A stretch of 64,000 nt of DNA. Source: JACCTU01 sp963798985. GTDB taxonomy: Bacteria; Actinomycetota; Thermoleophilia; Gaiellales; Gaiellaceae. The stretch is taken from contig CAWCVL010000001.1 of NCBI GenBank assembly GCA_963798985.1, positions 114,011 through 178,010 on the forward strand, written 5' to 3'. Position numbers and translations under genes: made by a program. This document shows positions 25,957-35,154 of the stretch, in pieces; positions within the stretch are counted from its first letter, which is position 1; each line of letters opens with the position of its first letter. Below the pieces are notes generated by a model, which saw nothing but the letters and a program-made list of their open reading frames with translations, was not told the DNA's origin and did not search any database.

Positions 25957-28704
25957 CTAGAGCCGCCGCGCAAGCTCGGAGCGAGAGCGAATGCCCAGCT
26001 TGCGGAAGACGTTCCGCAGATGGAACTCGATCGTCTTCGTGGAGAGAAACAGCGCAGCGGCCACTTCGCGATTCGTGCGGCCTTCGGCGACTAGCTGCGC
26101 GACGCGGCGCTCCGTGGGAGTCAACTCGTCGTCCCCGGCTGTTCGGCCGCTGATCCTCGCGATCTCCGCCCGCGCACGCTCTGCGAAGACAGCACCGTCG
26201 AGGCGCTCGAACTCGGCGAGCGCCTGTACGAGCGCCTCGCGGGCGTCCCGCTTGCGTTTCGAGCGCCGAAGCGCACCGCCATAAGCAAGCAACGTTCGTG
26301 CCCGATCGAACGGGAGCAACGAGCGCTCGTGCTGCGCGAGGGCATCCGCGAACGTCGGCAGCGGATCGCCGCCGCGGCCGGCCACGAGCAGAGCGCGGCA
26401 GCGGAGGACGTTCCCAAGCGCGCCCTGCCTCCCGAGTCGCTCGGCACTCTCTTCGCACCAGTCGAGGAGCGTCTCCGCGTCTTCCAGGCGACCGAGCTCG
26501 ATCAGCGCCTCCGCATCGTCGATCGCGAAGCGCGTCAGCCCGGGCTCGCGCATCTCCTCGGCACGAGCGGAGGCTACGAGCGGGTCCAGCCGAGCGGCAG
26601 CAGCGTCGGGTCGCCCGAGGGAGAGCTCCAGGAGCCCGAGGGCAGTCGTCGCGAACTGGAGCGCGGGTGCGCCGCGCGTTCGCTCCGCAAGCTCGAGCGC
26701 CAGTTCTCCCGCCGCACGGGCGTCACCCTCGCGGCCCCTGTGCGCATCGACGAGCGCGCCCACGGCGAGCGCGTAGGCCGCAAGCGTCTCCTGCCCCGCC
26801 TGCTCGGCGAGCTCGAGGGCCTCGCCGATATGGCCTGCCGCCTGCGCGAAGTTCGCGCTGTAGCACTCCGCCTGCGCGAGCAGGACGAGCACGTACGGAA
26901 GCGACGACTCGTCACCGATCGCGCGGCAACGGTCGGCCAACTCCCCGTAGTCACCCGTCGCTTCCTCGAGCTCCTCCCGCCACATGCGGAAGACCGTCGC
27001 GGTCAGCTTCGGCCGACCCATCACCCGCTCTCCCTCGAGCGCCTCGGCAGCAGACTCCTCGTACGCGAGCGCCTGCGCGAGGGTCTCTGTCGCCTCCTCC
27101 CGCCCCAGCGTCGCCTCGGCGATCAGTTGTGTACCGAGCGCGCGACCAAGCAAAGCGTCGTCTCCGGCGGCTCGGGCAAGGGCGGCTGCCTCCTTGGCGT
27201 ACTCGACCGCCTCTGCGAATCGCCGCCTGCTTCTGAACAGATTGCCGGCCGCTCCCTCGAGCGCCCGAGCGCGCGCGAGAGCGTCGTCTCCGGCCTCAGC
27301 GGCCGCGCTCAGAAAGAGCTCGACGGCAGCGCTGATGTCATCGTCGTAGGAGCGAACGAGCGCGAGGCGTGTCAGCACGCGCGCTCGCTCCGCCCCAGCT
27401 TCGAGCAGTTCGACAAGCTGTTCGAACTGCGCTCGAGCGCGTCTGCCGTCTCCCGATTCAAAGTGGAAGTACGCAGCGTCGGAGCGGCGGCGACGTGCTT
27501 CCGCCGCATGCTCCGGCGTTGTGAGCGTTGCCGCCCGCTCGCTGAGCTCAGCTGCCGCAGCTGGGGCGCCGCGCGCCGCCGCACGTACCGCTGCTTCGTC
27601 AAGTTCTGCGGCGACGTCATCGTCCGGCTCTGCCGTGGCGAGCGCGAGATGGCGTGCGCGTTCCTCCTGATCGGGGAGTGCTCGCCCGAGCCGTGCGTGG
27701 AGTTCCCGCTGATCGGCGGGGCCGGCGCCTGCGTACGCACCGGATGCGAGCAGTGGATGCGCGAAGCGGATCGCGCCGTCCTCGAGCGCAACGACTTTCG
27801 CCTCTACGGCCGCAGTGAGCGACTGCAACACGTCGCCGTCGACTGCGAGGCCGACGAGCCTGACGGAGGGCTGCGCGAGCGCCGCAGCAACGGCGAGTAC
27901 GCGCCGCGTCGCGTCGGGCAATGCCTTCAGGCGCTCTTGAACCAAGTGTTCGAGGGTCGCCGGCAACTCGTCGGCGTCCGCAGAGGAGCGCCCGAGCTCG
28001 ATCGCGTAGAACGGGTTACCTCCGGCGAGCTCGTGGATGCGCCGGAGCAATGGACGCGGGAGCGGGTCGCCGAGCCGGTCCTGCAGCAGCCGATGCAACG
28101 CGCCGAGGCTGAGCGCGCCGAGCGGAATGCGACGGACGAGTTGTTCGTCGAAAGCGGCCTCGACCTCGGTAGCCGGCTTTCCCGCCTCGATGCGCCGCGC
28201 AACGATGAACATCAGCGGTTGGTCTCGGAGGCGGCGAGCCGCGTACGCGAGGGTCGCCCGCGAGGGCGCGTCGAGCCATTGGACGTCATCGACTGCGATC
28301 GCGACTGGCCGGTCGCGCGCCAAGACTTGGAGCGCTGCGAAGAACGCCGTCGCGACGGCCCGCTGGTCGGGCGGCTTCCCGCCCGGATCCTCGAGGAGAA
28401 GCGCGACCTCGAGTGCGCGCCGCTGCGGTGGGGGAAGCTCGGAGAGCGCCTCCTCGCGAACGCCGGCCAGAAGGTCGCCGACGCCCGCCAGCGCCAGGAC
28501 GGCCTCGGCCTCTGCGGGGCGTGTCCGGAGGACGCGAAACCCGCGAGCTTCCGCGGCCTCCGCTGCGGCGTCCCAAACCGTTGTCTTGCCGATCCCAGCC
28601 TCGCCCTCGAGCAGCAGCGCTCCGGGCAGCGGCCCGTCGAGGAAGGCCTCGACCTGCTCGAGCTCGGCGTCGCGGCCGATGATCGCGAGGATGTTCGCCT
28701 CCAC
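25957..28704 (-). CDS. LAL-type LuxR regulator (AAA ATPase plus HTH)
   Basis: A 915-aa transcription factor. The N-terminal NTPase has Walker A GEAGIGKTT at residues 34-42 and Walker B IAVDDVQWLD at about 134. A long helical TPR-like middle follows, then a LuxR/FixJ HTH at the C-terminus (TPTERRVAQLVAEGRTNREVAAALF). Such LAL proteins are ATP-responsive activators. A TAGCAT box lies 12 nt before GTG 28704. It sits downstream of the clpB relic; its targets are unknown. Confidence 0.93.
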   Translation of the reverse strand: MEANILAIIGRDAELEQVEAFLDGPLPGALLLEGEAGIGKTTVWDAAAEAAEARGFRVLRTRPAEAEAVLALAGVGDLLAGVREEALSELPPPQRRALEVALLLEDPGGKPPDQRAVATAFFAALQVLARDRPVAIAVDDVQWLDAPSRATLAYAARRLRDQPLMFIVARRIEAGKPATEVEAAFDEQLVRRIPLGALSLGALHRLLQDRLGDPLPRPLLRRIHELAGGNPFYAIELGRSSADADELPATLEHLVQERLKALPDATRRVLAVAAALAQPSVRLVGLAVDGDVLQSLTAAVEAKVVALEDGAIRFAHPLLASGAYAGAGPADQRELHARLGRALPDQEERARHLALATAEPDDDVAAELDEAAVRAAARGAPAAAAELSERAATLTTPEHAAEARRRRSDAAYFHFESGDGRRARAQFEQLVELLEAGAERARVLTRLALVRSYDDDISAAVELFLSAAAEAGDDALARARALEGAAGNLFRSRRRFAEAVEYAKEAAALARAAGDDALLGRALGTQLIAEATLGREEATETLAQALAYEESAAEALEGERVMGRPKLTATVFRMWREELEEATGDYGELADRCRAIGDESSLPYVLVLLAQAECYSANFAQAAGHIGEALELAEQAGQETLAAYALAVGALVDAHRGREGDARAAGELALELAERTRGAPALQFATTALGLLELSLGRPDAAAARLDPLVASARAEEMREPGLTRFAIDDAEALIELGRLEDAETLLDWCEESAERLGRQGALGNVLRCRALLVAGRGGDPLPTFADALAQHERSLLPFDRARTLLAYGGALRRSKRKRDAREALVQALAEFERLDGAVFAERARAEIARISGRTAGDDELTPTERRVAQLVAEGRTNREVAAALFLSTKTIEFHLRNVFRKLGIRSRSELARRL

Positions 28705-28739
28705 GCTCGATGAATGATGCTACGGCGAGGGCGCTCCGG

Positions 28740-28972
28740 CTAGGCCGCCGCTGGCTCAGCTATCCCGGTCTTCTCGAACACGAGCTCGCCGTTCTGCGCA
28801 TGCACCAGCACTGTGTCGTCCTCGGCGAAGTCGCCTTCGAGCAGCCGGAGCGCGAGCGGGTTGTCGACAAGCCGGTGCAGCGCGCGCTTGAGCGGCCTCG
28901 CACCGTAGGTCGGGTCCCATCCGGCCTCGGTGACGACCTCCTTCGCCGCCTCGGTCAGCTCGAGGGAGAGCC
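28740..28972 (-). pseudogene. Relic of clpB 3' end
   Basis: Minus-strand frame encodes the C-terminal 78 or so residues of ClpB (GWDPTYGARPLKRAL, then NPLALRLLEGDFAE, ending AEPAAA-stop). By eye about four fifths of bases match the intact clpB end at 32313-32550, including a perfect 48-nt run. Similarity stops abruptly near 28972, so the remainder of the gene is absent. It has no start codon or promoter and is unlikely to be expressed. It and the intact clpB are in direct orientation and bracket a 3.3-kb accessory segment. Confidence 0.85.
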
Positions 28973-29167
28973 GACCCGACGGACATTCCTGGACACATCC
29001 ATCTCTTCCACCCTGATTCAGCGTTCTCTAGAACGGGCAGTTGCCCGGCGCGGGCTCGTCGACCGGCGTGAAGCGCGGATCTCGATTCGGTGTCGTTCGA
29101 AGGTGCAACGCCCGTCGCTCCCGCTCTCACGAACGACCCGCGCACGCGTCGAGCTTGCGAGCGCGAC
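28973..29167. other. Non-coding stretch between clpB relic and terminator
   Basis: About 195 bp with no recognisable gene. The open frames here are not protein-like. It starts exactly where clpB similarity ends and runs up to the terminator hairpin. Confidence 0.5.
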
Positions 29168-29200
29168 AAGGCCCGCGCCGGATGAGCTGACGCGGGCCTT
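29168..29200. terminator. Hairpin terminator downstream of secreted hydrolase gene
   Basis: Perfect 10-bp stem AAGGCCCGCG/CGCGGGCCTT with a 13-nt loop, 13 nt beyond the hydrolase stop. There is only a weak T tract, but the position and stem length fit transcription termination. Confidence 0.65.
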
Positions 29201-29212
29201 GCTCGTTTCTCG

Positions 29213-30817
29213 TTAGCTCGAATGGATCTGAATGTTGCCGCCGTTTAGTACGCCGCTGCCTTCGTAGCCGGACCACGAGATTCGGAACGTGTCATCCACG
29301 CCGGGCTCGCCGTGATCCTCCACCTCGAGGCGGAACTCTGCGGTCCGGCCGCTGATCGTTGCCATGCCGAGGACGACCGCGCGCGTCGCGCTGTAGACGA
29401 TCACGCTCGTCAGCTGCACTGACTCGAGCTCAAGTCCTGCGGCGTTGTCGCGGTAGGCTACGTTGCCCGTCGGCTCGTCGATGGCTGCGGTGTAGTGGAC
29501 GGTGAAGGCGAAGCTCTTCTTCGCCTCGCCGATCCACCCGCCGCCGGTCACCTTCCCCGGCGTGTTGCCTGGCGTCGGGTCGCAAGCGTCGCCTTGGCCA
29601 TCACCGTCCGTGTCGGTCTGGTCGGGATTCGGGACGAGCGCGCAGTTGTCCGATCCGTCCGCAAGCTGGTCGTTGTCGTCGTCGGGGTCGCAGGCGTCGC
29701 CGAGGCCGTCGCCATCGGTGTTCTGCTGATCCGGGTTCGCCTGCGCGGCGCAGTTATCGCCATCGTGGTCGACGCCGTCTCCGTCGGTGTCGGTGCCCAG
29801 GAGATAGCGCCAGGCGTTCACCAGCAGCGGCGTGCCGTCCGGTGCGAGTGGGGTGAACTGGTCGCGCGACGGGCTCGGATGGAACGGGTCGGCGATGTTG
29901 GTCGGGTTTCGCGGCGTGAGGTTGGTGACGAGGACGTGTGCTCCCCCGTACGGCGAGTTGCTGTTCTCGACCAGGACCGGGTTCGTCGTGTCAGTCACAT
30001 CACCGAAGCCGGGCAACGGGCAGATCGGCACGAGGCCGAGTCCTAGGTACGCAAAGCACGAGCGGGCGAAGAAAGCGTCGCGCTGGTGAACCAGCGCGAA
30101 GAACTTCTCTGCCGGCGTCGGCGCTGGACTTGCGAGCGTCACCCAACCGTGCCGTGCGTCGGCCCAGCCTGCGAAGGCGACGACACGGTGCACCGGGCGA
30201 AGCAGGCCGATCAGGACTGCCTCGCCGGCACCCAGCGAATGGCCGCTGATCGTGATCTCCGCCCACGTCGGCCCCCCGCTCGCGTCCAGAAAGCGTGACC
30301 ATCCCTCGCCGGGATAGAGCGCGGCCAGGTGCTGGAGCAGCTTGCTCAGGCGATTGTCGATGCTGTTCGCCGGCGTGACGACGACATTGGCGAAGGCCGA
30401 GTGGTCGACGCCGTCAATGACCTCCAGGCGCACGTTGATCGCACAGTCCGGCGGGCTCTGGCTCGCCGACTCGCCGGGACAGCGCTGCGCGAGCGGCGCG
30501 TCGTTCTTGTACGCGAGCACGATCGTGTGGTAGCCGAGCCGCGCGGCCTCGGCGCCCAGGAGCCTCCAGTCGCGCGGCAGGTTGTTCCCCGCGCCGGGCA
30601 TGAAGACGAACAGCTTCTGAATCCTTCGCCCTGGTTCGGGCGCCGGCCAGACGATGTGCTCGCCCGCCGGCAATGCAAAGTCAATTGCCGGATCCGTCGC
30701 CGCCGCCGCAATCTCGCGCAGCGGTTCTTCGGCGCCTGCGTCCTGCGCGCGCCCGAGAAAGCCGACGCCGATCACAGCCGCCGTCGCCAACGCGACAACC
30801 GCGCGTCCAAGGGTCAT
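29213..30817 (-). CDS. Secreted alpha/beta hydrolase with thrombospondin type 3 repeats
   Basis: A 534-aa exported protein. The signal peptide ends near residue 29 (GRAQDAGAEE). The hydrolase domain has the nucleophile elbow GHSLGAG at about residue 194 and an upstream oxyanion block FVFMPGAGNN. At about 345-420 lie Ca-binding thrombospondin type 3 repeats (DTDGDGVDHDGDNC, NTDGDGLGDACDPDDDND, DTDGDGQGDACDP). A beta-rich C-terminal domain starts KVTGGGWIGEAKKS. AAAGGAG precedes ATG 30817. It may be an esterase or lipase-like enzyme; substrate unknown. It lies in the segment flanked by the two clpB ends. Confidence 0.85.
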   Translation of the reverse strand: MTLGRAVVALATAAVIGVGFLGRAQDAGAEEPLREIAAAATDPAIDFALPAGEHIVWPAPEPGRRIQKLFVFMPGAGNNLPRDWRLLGAEAARLGYHTIVLAYKNDAPLAQRCPGESASQSPPDCAINVRLEVIDGVDHSAFANVVVTPANSIDNRLSKLLQHLAALYPGEGWSRFLDASGGPTWAEITISGHSLGAGEAVLIGLLRPVHRVVAFAGWADARHGWVTLASPAPTPAEKFFALVHQRDAFFARSCFAYLGLGLVPICPLPGFGDVTDTTNPVLVENSNSPYGGAHVLVTNLTPRNPTNIADPFHPSPSRDQFTPLAPDGTPLLVNAWRYLLGTDTDGDGVDHDGDNCAAQANPDQQNTDGDGLGDACDPDDDNDQLADGSDNCALVPNPDQTDTDGDGQGDACDPTPGNTPGKVTGGGWIGEAKKSFAFTVHYTAAIDEPTGNVAYRDNAAGLELESVQLTSVIVYSATRAVVLGMATISGRTAEFRLEVEDHGEPGVDDTFRISWSGYEGSGVLNGGNIQIHSS

Positions 30818-30951
30818 GGTGTCTCCTTTCGCGACGCGGCCGCCGTAGCGGCCACTCGGGTCTCGGTCGACAAACGCATGACGTGCACCGCGCGACGGGG
30901 GCGTTCCTGAGAGGTTTCCCCGGCGCCGGCGAACGCGAGATGGGGTTCGAA

Positions 30952-30972
30952 GAGCCCCGCTTGGCGAGGCTC
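30952..30972. terminator. Hairpin terminator for the broken gene at 30983
   Basis: GAGCCCCGC-TTG-GCGAGGCTC, a 9-bp stem with one mismatch and a 3-nt loop, 11 nt past the minus-strand stop at 30983. Confidence 0.5.
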
Positions 30973-30982
30973 CTCGTTTGCG

Positions 30983-31410
30983 CTAGCCATTCTCGTGCAG
31001 CACCCGGAAGAAGTGCGGCGCGACGTGGTGGGCAACTTTGCGTCCGAGCTTCTCACTCTCTTGCATCGTGTTGCGAAATGCAGCCCGGACCAGATCCGGT
31101 TGGCGCGAGTGGCTCGAACACACCAGCGCCGACCGTCGGCTGCAGGTAGAGAACCGTCCCGCCGAAGCCGTCGACCGCGCGCACATGCAGATTCTGCGCC
31201 GGGACTTCCATCCTGACCGCGATACCGGCGGTCTTCGCCGCTCCGTCGAGGACCATCGACATGAAGAGGTTGTTGTCGACATCGACCGTTGCTCGTGCGA
31301 TCACGGGCGCCGAGATGACGCCGGATCCCGGAGTGGCGAGCGCGACCGACGGGGACGCCGAGCGCGACCGTTCCGAGCACCAGGAGCGCGTGCAAAGGCG
31401 AGAGTCTCAT
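30983..31410 (-). CDS. Secreted protein gene, broken by two frameshifts
   Basis: The minus-strand reading starts MRLSPLHALLVLGTVALGVPV, a signal peptide. It shifts near 31340 to VIARATVDVDNNLFMSMVLD and AKTAGIAVRMEVPAQNLHV, then near 31090 to LVRAAFRNTMQESEKLGRKV and stops at 30983. The terminator just after that stop supports this reading. An alternative is an end at 31053 in the middle frame. Repaired length is about 142 residues with no recognised family. One shift is quite sure, the second less so. Confidence 0.45.
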
Positions 31411-31507
31411 TGCTCCTCCTCTTCAGGCGGCGGCGCCGCCTGGCCGTCGTACTTGTTGGCATTGAGGATCCCGCTCGTGCCGACTTGTGGGAATACGAGG
31501 ATCGTCG

Positions 31508-31513
31508 TATCTT
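31508..31513 (+). promoter_or_regulatory. Putative -10 box (TATCTT), leaderless LuxR gene
   Basis: TATCTT, 6 nt before GTG 31520; no ribosome-binding site follows. Confidence 0.4.
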
Positions 31514-31519
31514 CCGTTC

Positions 31520-32350
31520 GTGTCGGTTGTGAGCGAGCACGACGCCGCTGCGCTCCTCGACGTCGTTCACGAGGGCGCGTCGGCCGCCGGCCGGGAGCCC
31601 TTTCCGCCGGTCGTGCTGCAGCGTCTCGCCCGCCTGATTCCCGCAGACGCGCTCGTCGGGTATCAGGACGTCGACCTCTCTTCCGGCTGCGTCGTGGTCG
31701 AACGCGTCGAGGTCGTCGGTCAGCGGGACACGGCGCCGGTCGCTGAGGCCACCCACCGCTTCTGTGAGCAAAACCCGTTGCGGGATCCGCTCCGCTGGCG
31801 CGAACCCCGCGTCCTCAAGCTCTCCGATTTCTTCACCAAGGCGCAGCTCGGAAGACTCGACTTCTACGTCGAGGTTTGGCGACCCCTCGGTATCGACGAC
31901 TGTCTGCGGATGTGGCTTCCGGCGCCGCCCCGGCGAGCGCGCGTTGTCTTTCTCGAGCGCGGCGGAAAAGCGTTCGGCAACCGTGACCGCACGTTGCTCG
32001 AGCTCTTGAGGCCGCATCTGATCCGCTTTCGCGTCAACGCAGAGTTCCGACGCCGAGCGAATGGAGGCTCGGGCCTCACCGAACGCGAGGCCGAGGTTCT
32101 GGGTTGGGTCGGCTACGGAAAGACGAACGATGAGATCGCAGCGGTGTTACACGTCTCGCCGCACACCGTGCGCAAGCACCTCGAAAACATCTTCGGAAAG
32201 CTCAGCGTCCATACGCGAACTGCCGCGGCGGCGCAATGGTCTTCGCTCGGGACGACCGCTCCGTCGGCGACGGCTAGAACGCTCGAGTCGCTGAGGCCTG
32301 CGCCGGACCCTGTTATGCCACGGCGGGCTCAGCGACGCCCGCTTTCGTAA
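31520..32350 (+). CDS. LuxR-family transcriptional regulator
   Basis: A 276-aa regulator with an N-terminal region of unrecognised ligand-sensing type and a C-terminal LuxR HTH at about residues 190-245 (GLTEREAEVLGWVGYGKTND, then VSPHTVRKHLENIFGKL). GTG 31520 is favoured by the TATCTT box 6 nt upstream. The last 38 bp overlap clpB tail to tail, so the C-terminal extension (PRRAQRRPLS) may have been acquired by read-through into clpB sequence. Divergent from the broken secreted gene. Confidence 0.88.
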   Translation: MSVVSEHDAAALLDVVHEGASAAGREPFPPVVLQRLARLIPADALVGYQDVDLSSGCVVVERVEVVGQRDTAPVAEATHRFCEQNPLRDPLRWREPRVLKLSDFFTKAQLGRLDFYVEVWRPLGIDDCLRMWLPAPPRRARVVFLERGGKAFGNRDRTLLELLRPHLIRFRVNAEFRRRANGGSGLTEREAEVLGWVGYGKTNDEIAAVLHVSPHTVRKHLENIFGKLSVHTRTAAAAQWSSLGTTAPSATARTLESLRPAPDPVMPRRAQRRPLS

Positions 32351-34779
32351 ACACGAGCTCGCCGTCCGCGGCGTCCACCAGCACCGTGGCGCCCTCTGCG
32401 AAGTCGCCCTCGAGCAGGCGCAGCGCGAGCGGGTTTTCGACCAGCCGCTGCAGCGCGCGCTTGAGCGGCCTCGCACCGTAGGTCGGGTCCCATCCGGCTT
32501 CCCTGACGACCTCCTTCGCGGCGTCGGTCAGCTCGAGCGAGAGGCCGCGCTCGGCGAGCCGCTTGCGCAGGCGCGTGAGCTGGAGCTCGACGATGTCGCC
32601 AAGCTGGTCCCGCGTCAGCGCCTTGAACTCGACGATCTCGTCGATCCGGTTCAGGAACTCCGGGCGGAACCGCTTGCGCATCTCGTCTGCCGAGCGCACG
32701 TTCGAGGTCATGATGATCACGGTGTTGCGGAAGTCGACGGTGCGCCCCTGTCCGTCGGTGAGGCGGCCGTCGTCCAGGATCTGCAGCAGCACGTCGAAGA
32801 CCTCGGGGCTCGCCTTCTCGATCTCGTCGAGGAGCACGACCGAGTACGGTCGGCGCCGGACCGCCTCGGTCAGCTGCCCGCCCTCCTCGTAGCCGACGTA
32901 GCCGGGCGGTGCGCCGACCAGGCGCGCAACCGTGTGCCGCTCCTGGTACTCCGACATGTCGAGGCGCACCATCGCGCGGTCGTCGTCGAACATGAACTCC
33001 GCGAGCGCACGCGCGAGCTCGGTCTTGCCGACACCCGTCGGGCCGAGGAAGACAAACGAGCCGATCGGCCGGTTCGGGTCCTGGAGGCCGGTGCGTGCGC
33101 GACGCAGCGCGTTCGCGACCGCCTCGACCGCCTCGTCCTGGCCGACGACGCGCTGGTGCAGCCGCTCCTCCATGTGGATCAGCTTCTCGGTCTCGCCCTC
33201 GAGCAGACGGGAGACCGGGATGCCTGTCCAGCGGGCGACGACCTCGGCGACGTCGTCCTCGTCGACCTCTTCCTTCACCATAGGCTCGGCGACTGTCTGC
33301 CGGCCTTCGAGCTCCCGCTCGAGCTCGGGGAGCTCGCCGTGCCGGATCTCGGCCGCGCGGTTGAAGTCGCCGGCGCGCTCGGCCCGTTCGAACTCCATCC
33401 GCAGCTCGTCGATCCGCTTGGTGATCTCCTTGACGCGCTCGAGCGCCTCGCGCTCCTTCGACCAGCGAGCCGCGAGCTCGTTCCGGCGCTCCTGCGCCTC
33501 GGCGAGCGCACGTTCGACCGGCTCGCGCACGTCGTCGGACTCCTTCCCCATTGCTGCCAATTCGATCTCGAGCTGGCGCACGCGGCGCTCGGCCTCGTCG
33601 AGCTCGAGCGGCGACGAGTCGATCTCCATACGGAGCCGGGAGGCGGCCTCGTCGACGAGGTCGATCGCCTTGTCGGGGAGTTGGCGGTCGGTGATGTAGC
33701 GGTCGGAGAGCACCGCGGCAGCGACGAGCGCAGCGTCGCGGATGCGCACGCCGTGGTGCGCCTCGTAGCGCTCCTTCAGCCCGCGCAGGATCGCGATCGT
33801 GTCGGCGACCGACGGCTCGCCGACGAAGATCGGCTGGAAGCGCCGCTCGAGCGCTGCGTCCTTCTCGATGTGCTTGCGGTACTCGTCGAGCGTCGTCGCG
33901 CCGACCGCGCGCAGCTCACCGCGTGACAGCATCGGCTTGAGCAGGTTCGCGGCGTCGACCGCGCCCTCGGCCGCGCCGGCGCCGACGATCGTGTGCAGCT
34001 CGTCGATGAAGAGGACGATCTGCCCGGCAGCGCCCTGGATCTCCTGCAGGACCGCCTTCAGACGCTCCTCGAACTCGCCGCGGTACTTCGACCCCGCGAG
34101 CAGCGCGCCGAGGTCGAGCGCCCAGACGCGCTTGCCCTTCAGGCCCTCCGGCACGTCTCCCGCGACGATTCGCTGCGCGAGGCCCTCGACGATCGCCGTC
34201 TTGCCGACACCGGGGTCGCCGATCAGCACCGGGTTGTTTTTCGTGCGCCGCGAGAGGACCTGGATCACGCGACGGATCTCCTCGTCGCGCCCGATCACCG
34301 GGTCGAGCTTGCCCTCCTCGGCCGCCTGCGTGAGGTCGCGGCCGAACTTCTCGAGCGCCTGGTAGGTCTCCTCGGGGTCCTGCGAGGTGACGCGGCGCCC
34401 GCCGCGCACCTCCTCGATCTTCGCGAGCAGCTCGTCGCGCGGGACGACGTCGAGCGCGAGCAGCAGGTGCTCGGTCGAGACGTAGTCGTCGTTGAGCTTT
34501 CGCGCTTCGTCGAACGCACGATCGAGCACCTTCGAGAACGCTGCGCCAACCTGCGGCTGCTGCTGTGAGCCGGTAATGCTCGGCTTGCCGCGCAGCCTTC
34601 CTTCGGCGTCGGCGCGCAGCGCCGGAGCCGATTCGACGAGTTGCTGCGGCAGCTCCTGGTCGAGCAGCGCCAGCAAGCAGATGCTCCGGGTAGAGCTCGG
34701 GGTTGCCTAGCCGCCGCGCGAGCTCCTGCGCGGAGCCGACGGCCTCCTGGCTCTTGAGCGTCAGCTTGTTGAAGTCCAT
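32313..34779 (-). CDS. clpB: Chaperone ClpB, one frameshift
   Basis: Hsp100 disaggregase working with DnaK. The N-terminus MDFNKLTLKSQEAVGSAQEL reads from 34779. Near 34680 one extra base shifts PEHLLA into ALLDQELPQQLV, after which the frame runs to 32313. NBD1 has Walker A GDPGVGKT, a coiled-coil M domain follows (about residues 420-525) and NBD2 has GPTGVGKTELARAL. After IIMTSNV there are only about ten residues before FRPEFLNRIDEI, about 20 fewer than usual. It is last in the dnaK-grpE-dnaJ-hspR-clpB operon, 3 nt after hspR. Confidence 0.95.
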
Positions 34780-34782
34780 CGG

Positions 34783-35154
34783 TTACTGCCTTTCGGGAAG
34801 CCGCTCCCCGCTGTAGAGCACGAGATCGCGGCGGTACTGTCGGTGAACGTCCTGCACCTCGTCGCGCAGCTGACGCTGCAGGCGATCGACGCGTGCGTGT
34901 GCTTTTTGCAGCTCGTCCTCGAGGCGGAGCACGAGCTCGACGCCGGCGAGGTTGAGGCCGAGGTCGCTCGTCAGCTTCTGGATCAGCTGCAGCCGCTCGA
35001 TGTCGACATCGGAGTAGAGACGCGTGTTGCCGGCCGTGCGCTGCGGGTTGACGAGCCCCTTCTGCTCGTAGATGCGCAGCGTCTGCGGGTGCATGCCGAC
35101 GATGTCGGCCGCGACGCTGATCATGTAGCGCGCGCGGTTGTCCATCAGCTGCAC
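34783..35154 (-). CDS. hspR: Heat-shock repressor HspR (MerR family)
   Basis: A 123-aa MerR-type repressor of the dnaK operon. The HTH region is YMISVAADIVGMHPQTLRIYEQKGL, read in two parts: ISVAADIVGMHPQTLR, then IYEQKGLVNPQRTAGNTRLY. A C-terminal coiled coil follows (LVLRLEDELQKAHARVDRLQ). In the known system HspR needs DnaK as co-repressor and binds HAIR repeats. Start is GTG 35154 or ATG 35145; it overlaps the end of dnaJ. Its presence between dnaJ and clpB is the classic actinobacterial order. Confidence 0.95.
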   Translation of the reverse strand: MQLMDNRARYMISVAADIVGMHPQTLRIYEQKGLVNPQRTAGNTRLYSDVDIERLQLIQKLTSDLGLNLAGVELVLRLEDELQKAHARVDRLQRQLRDEVQDVHRQYRRDLVLYSGERLPERQ

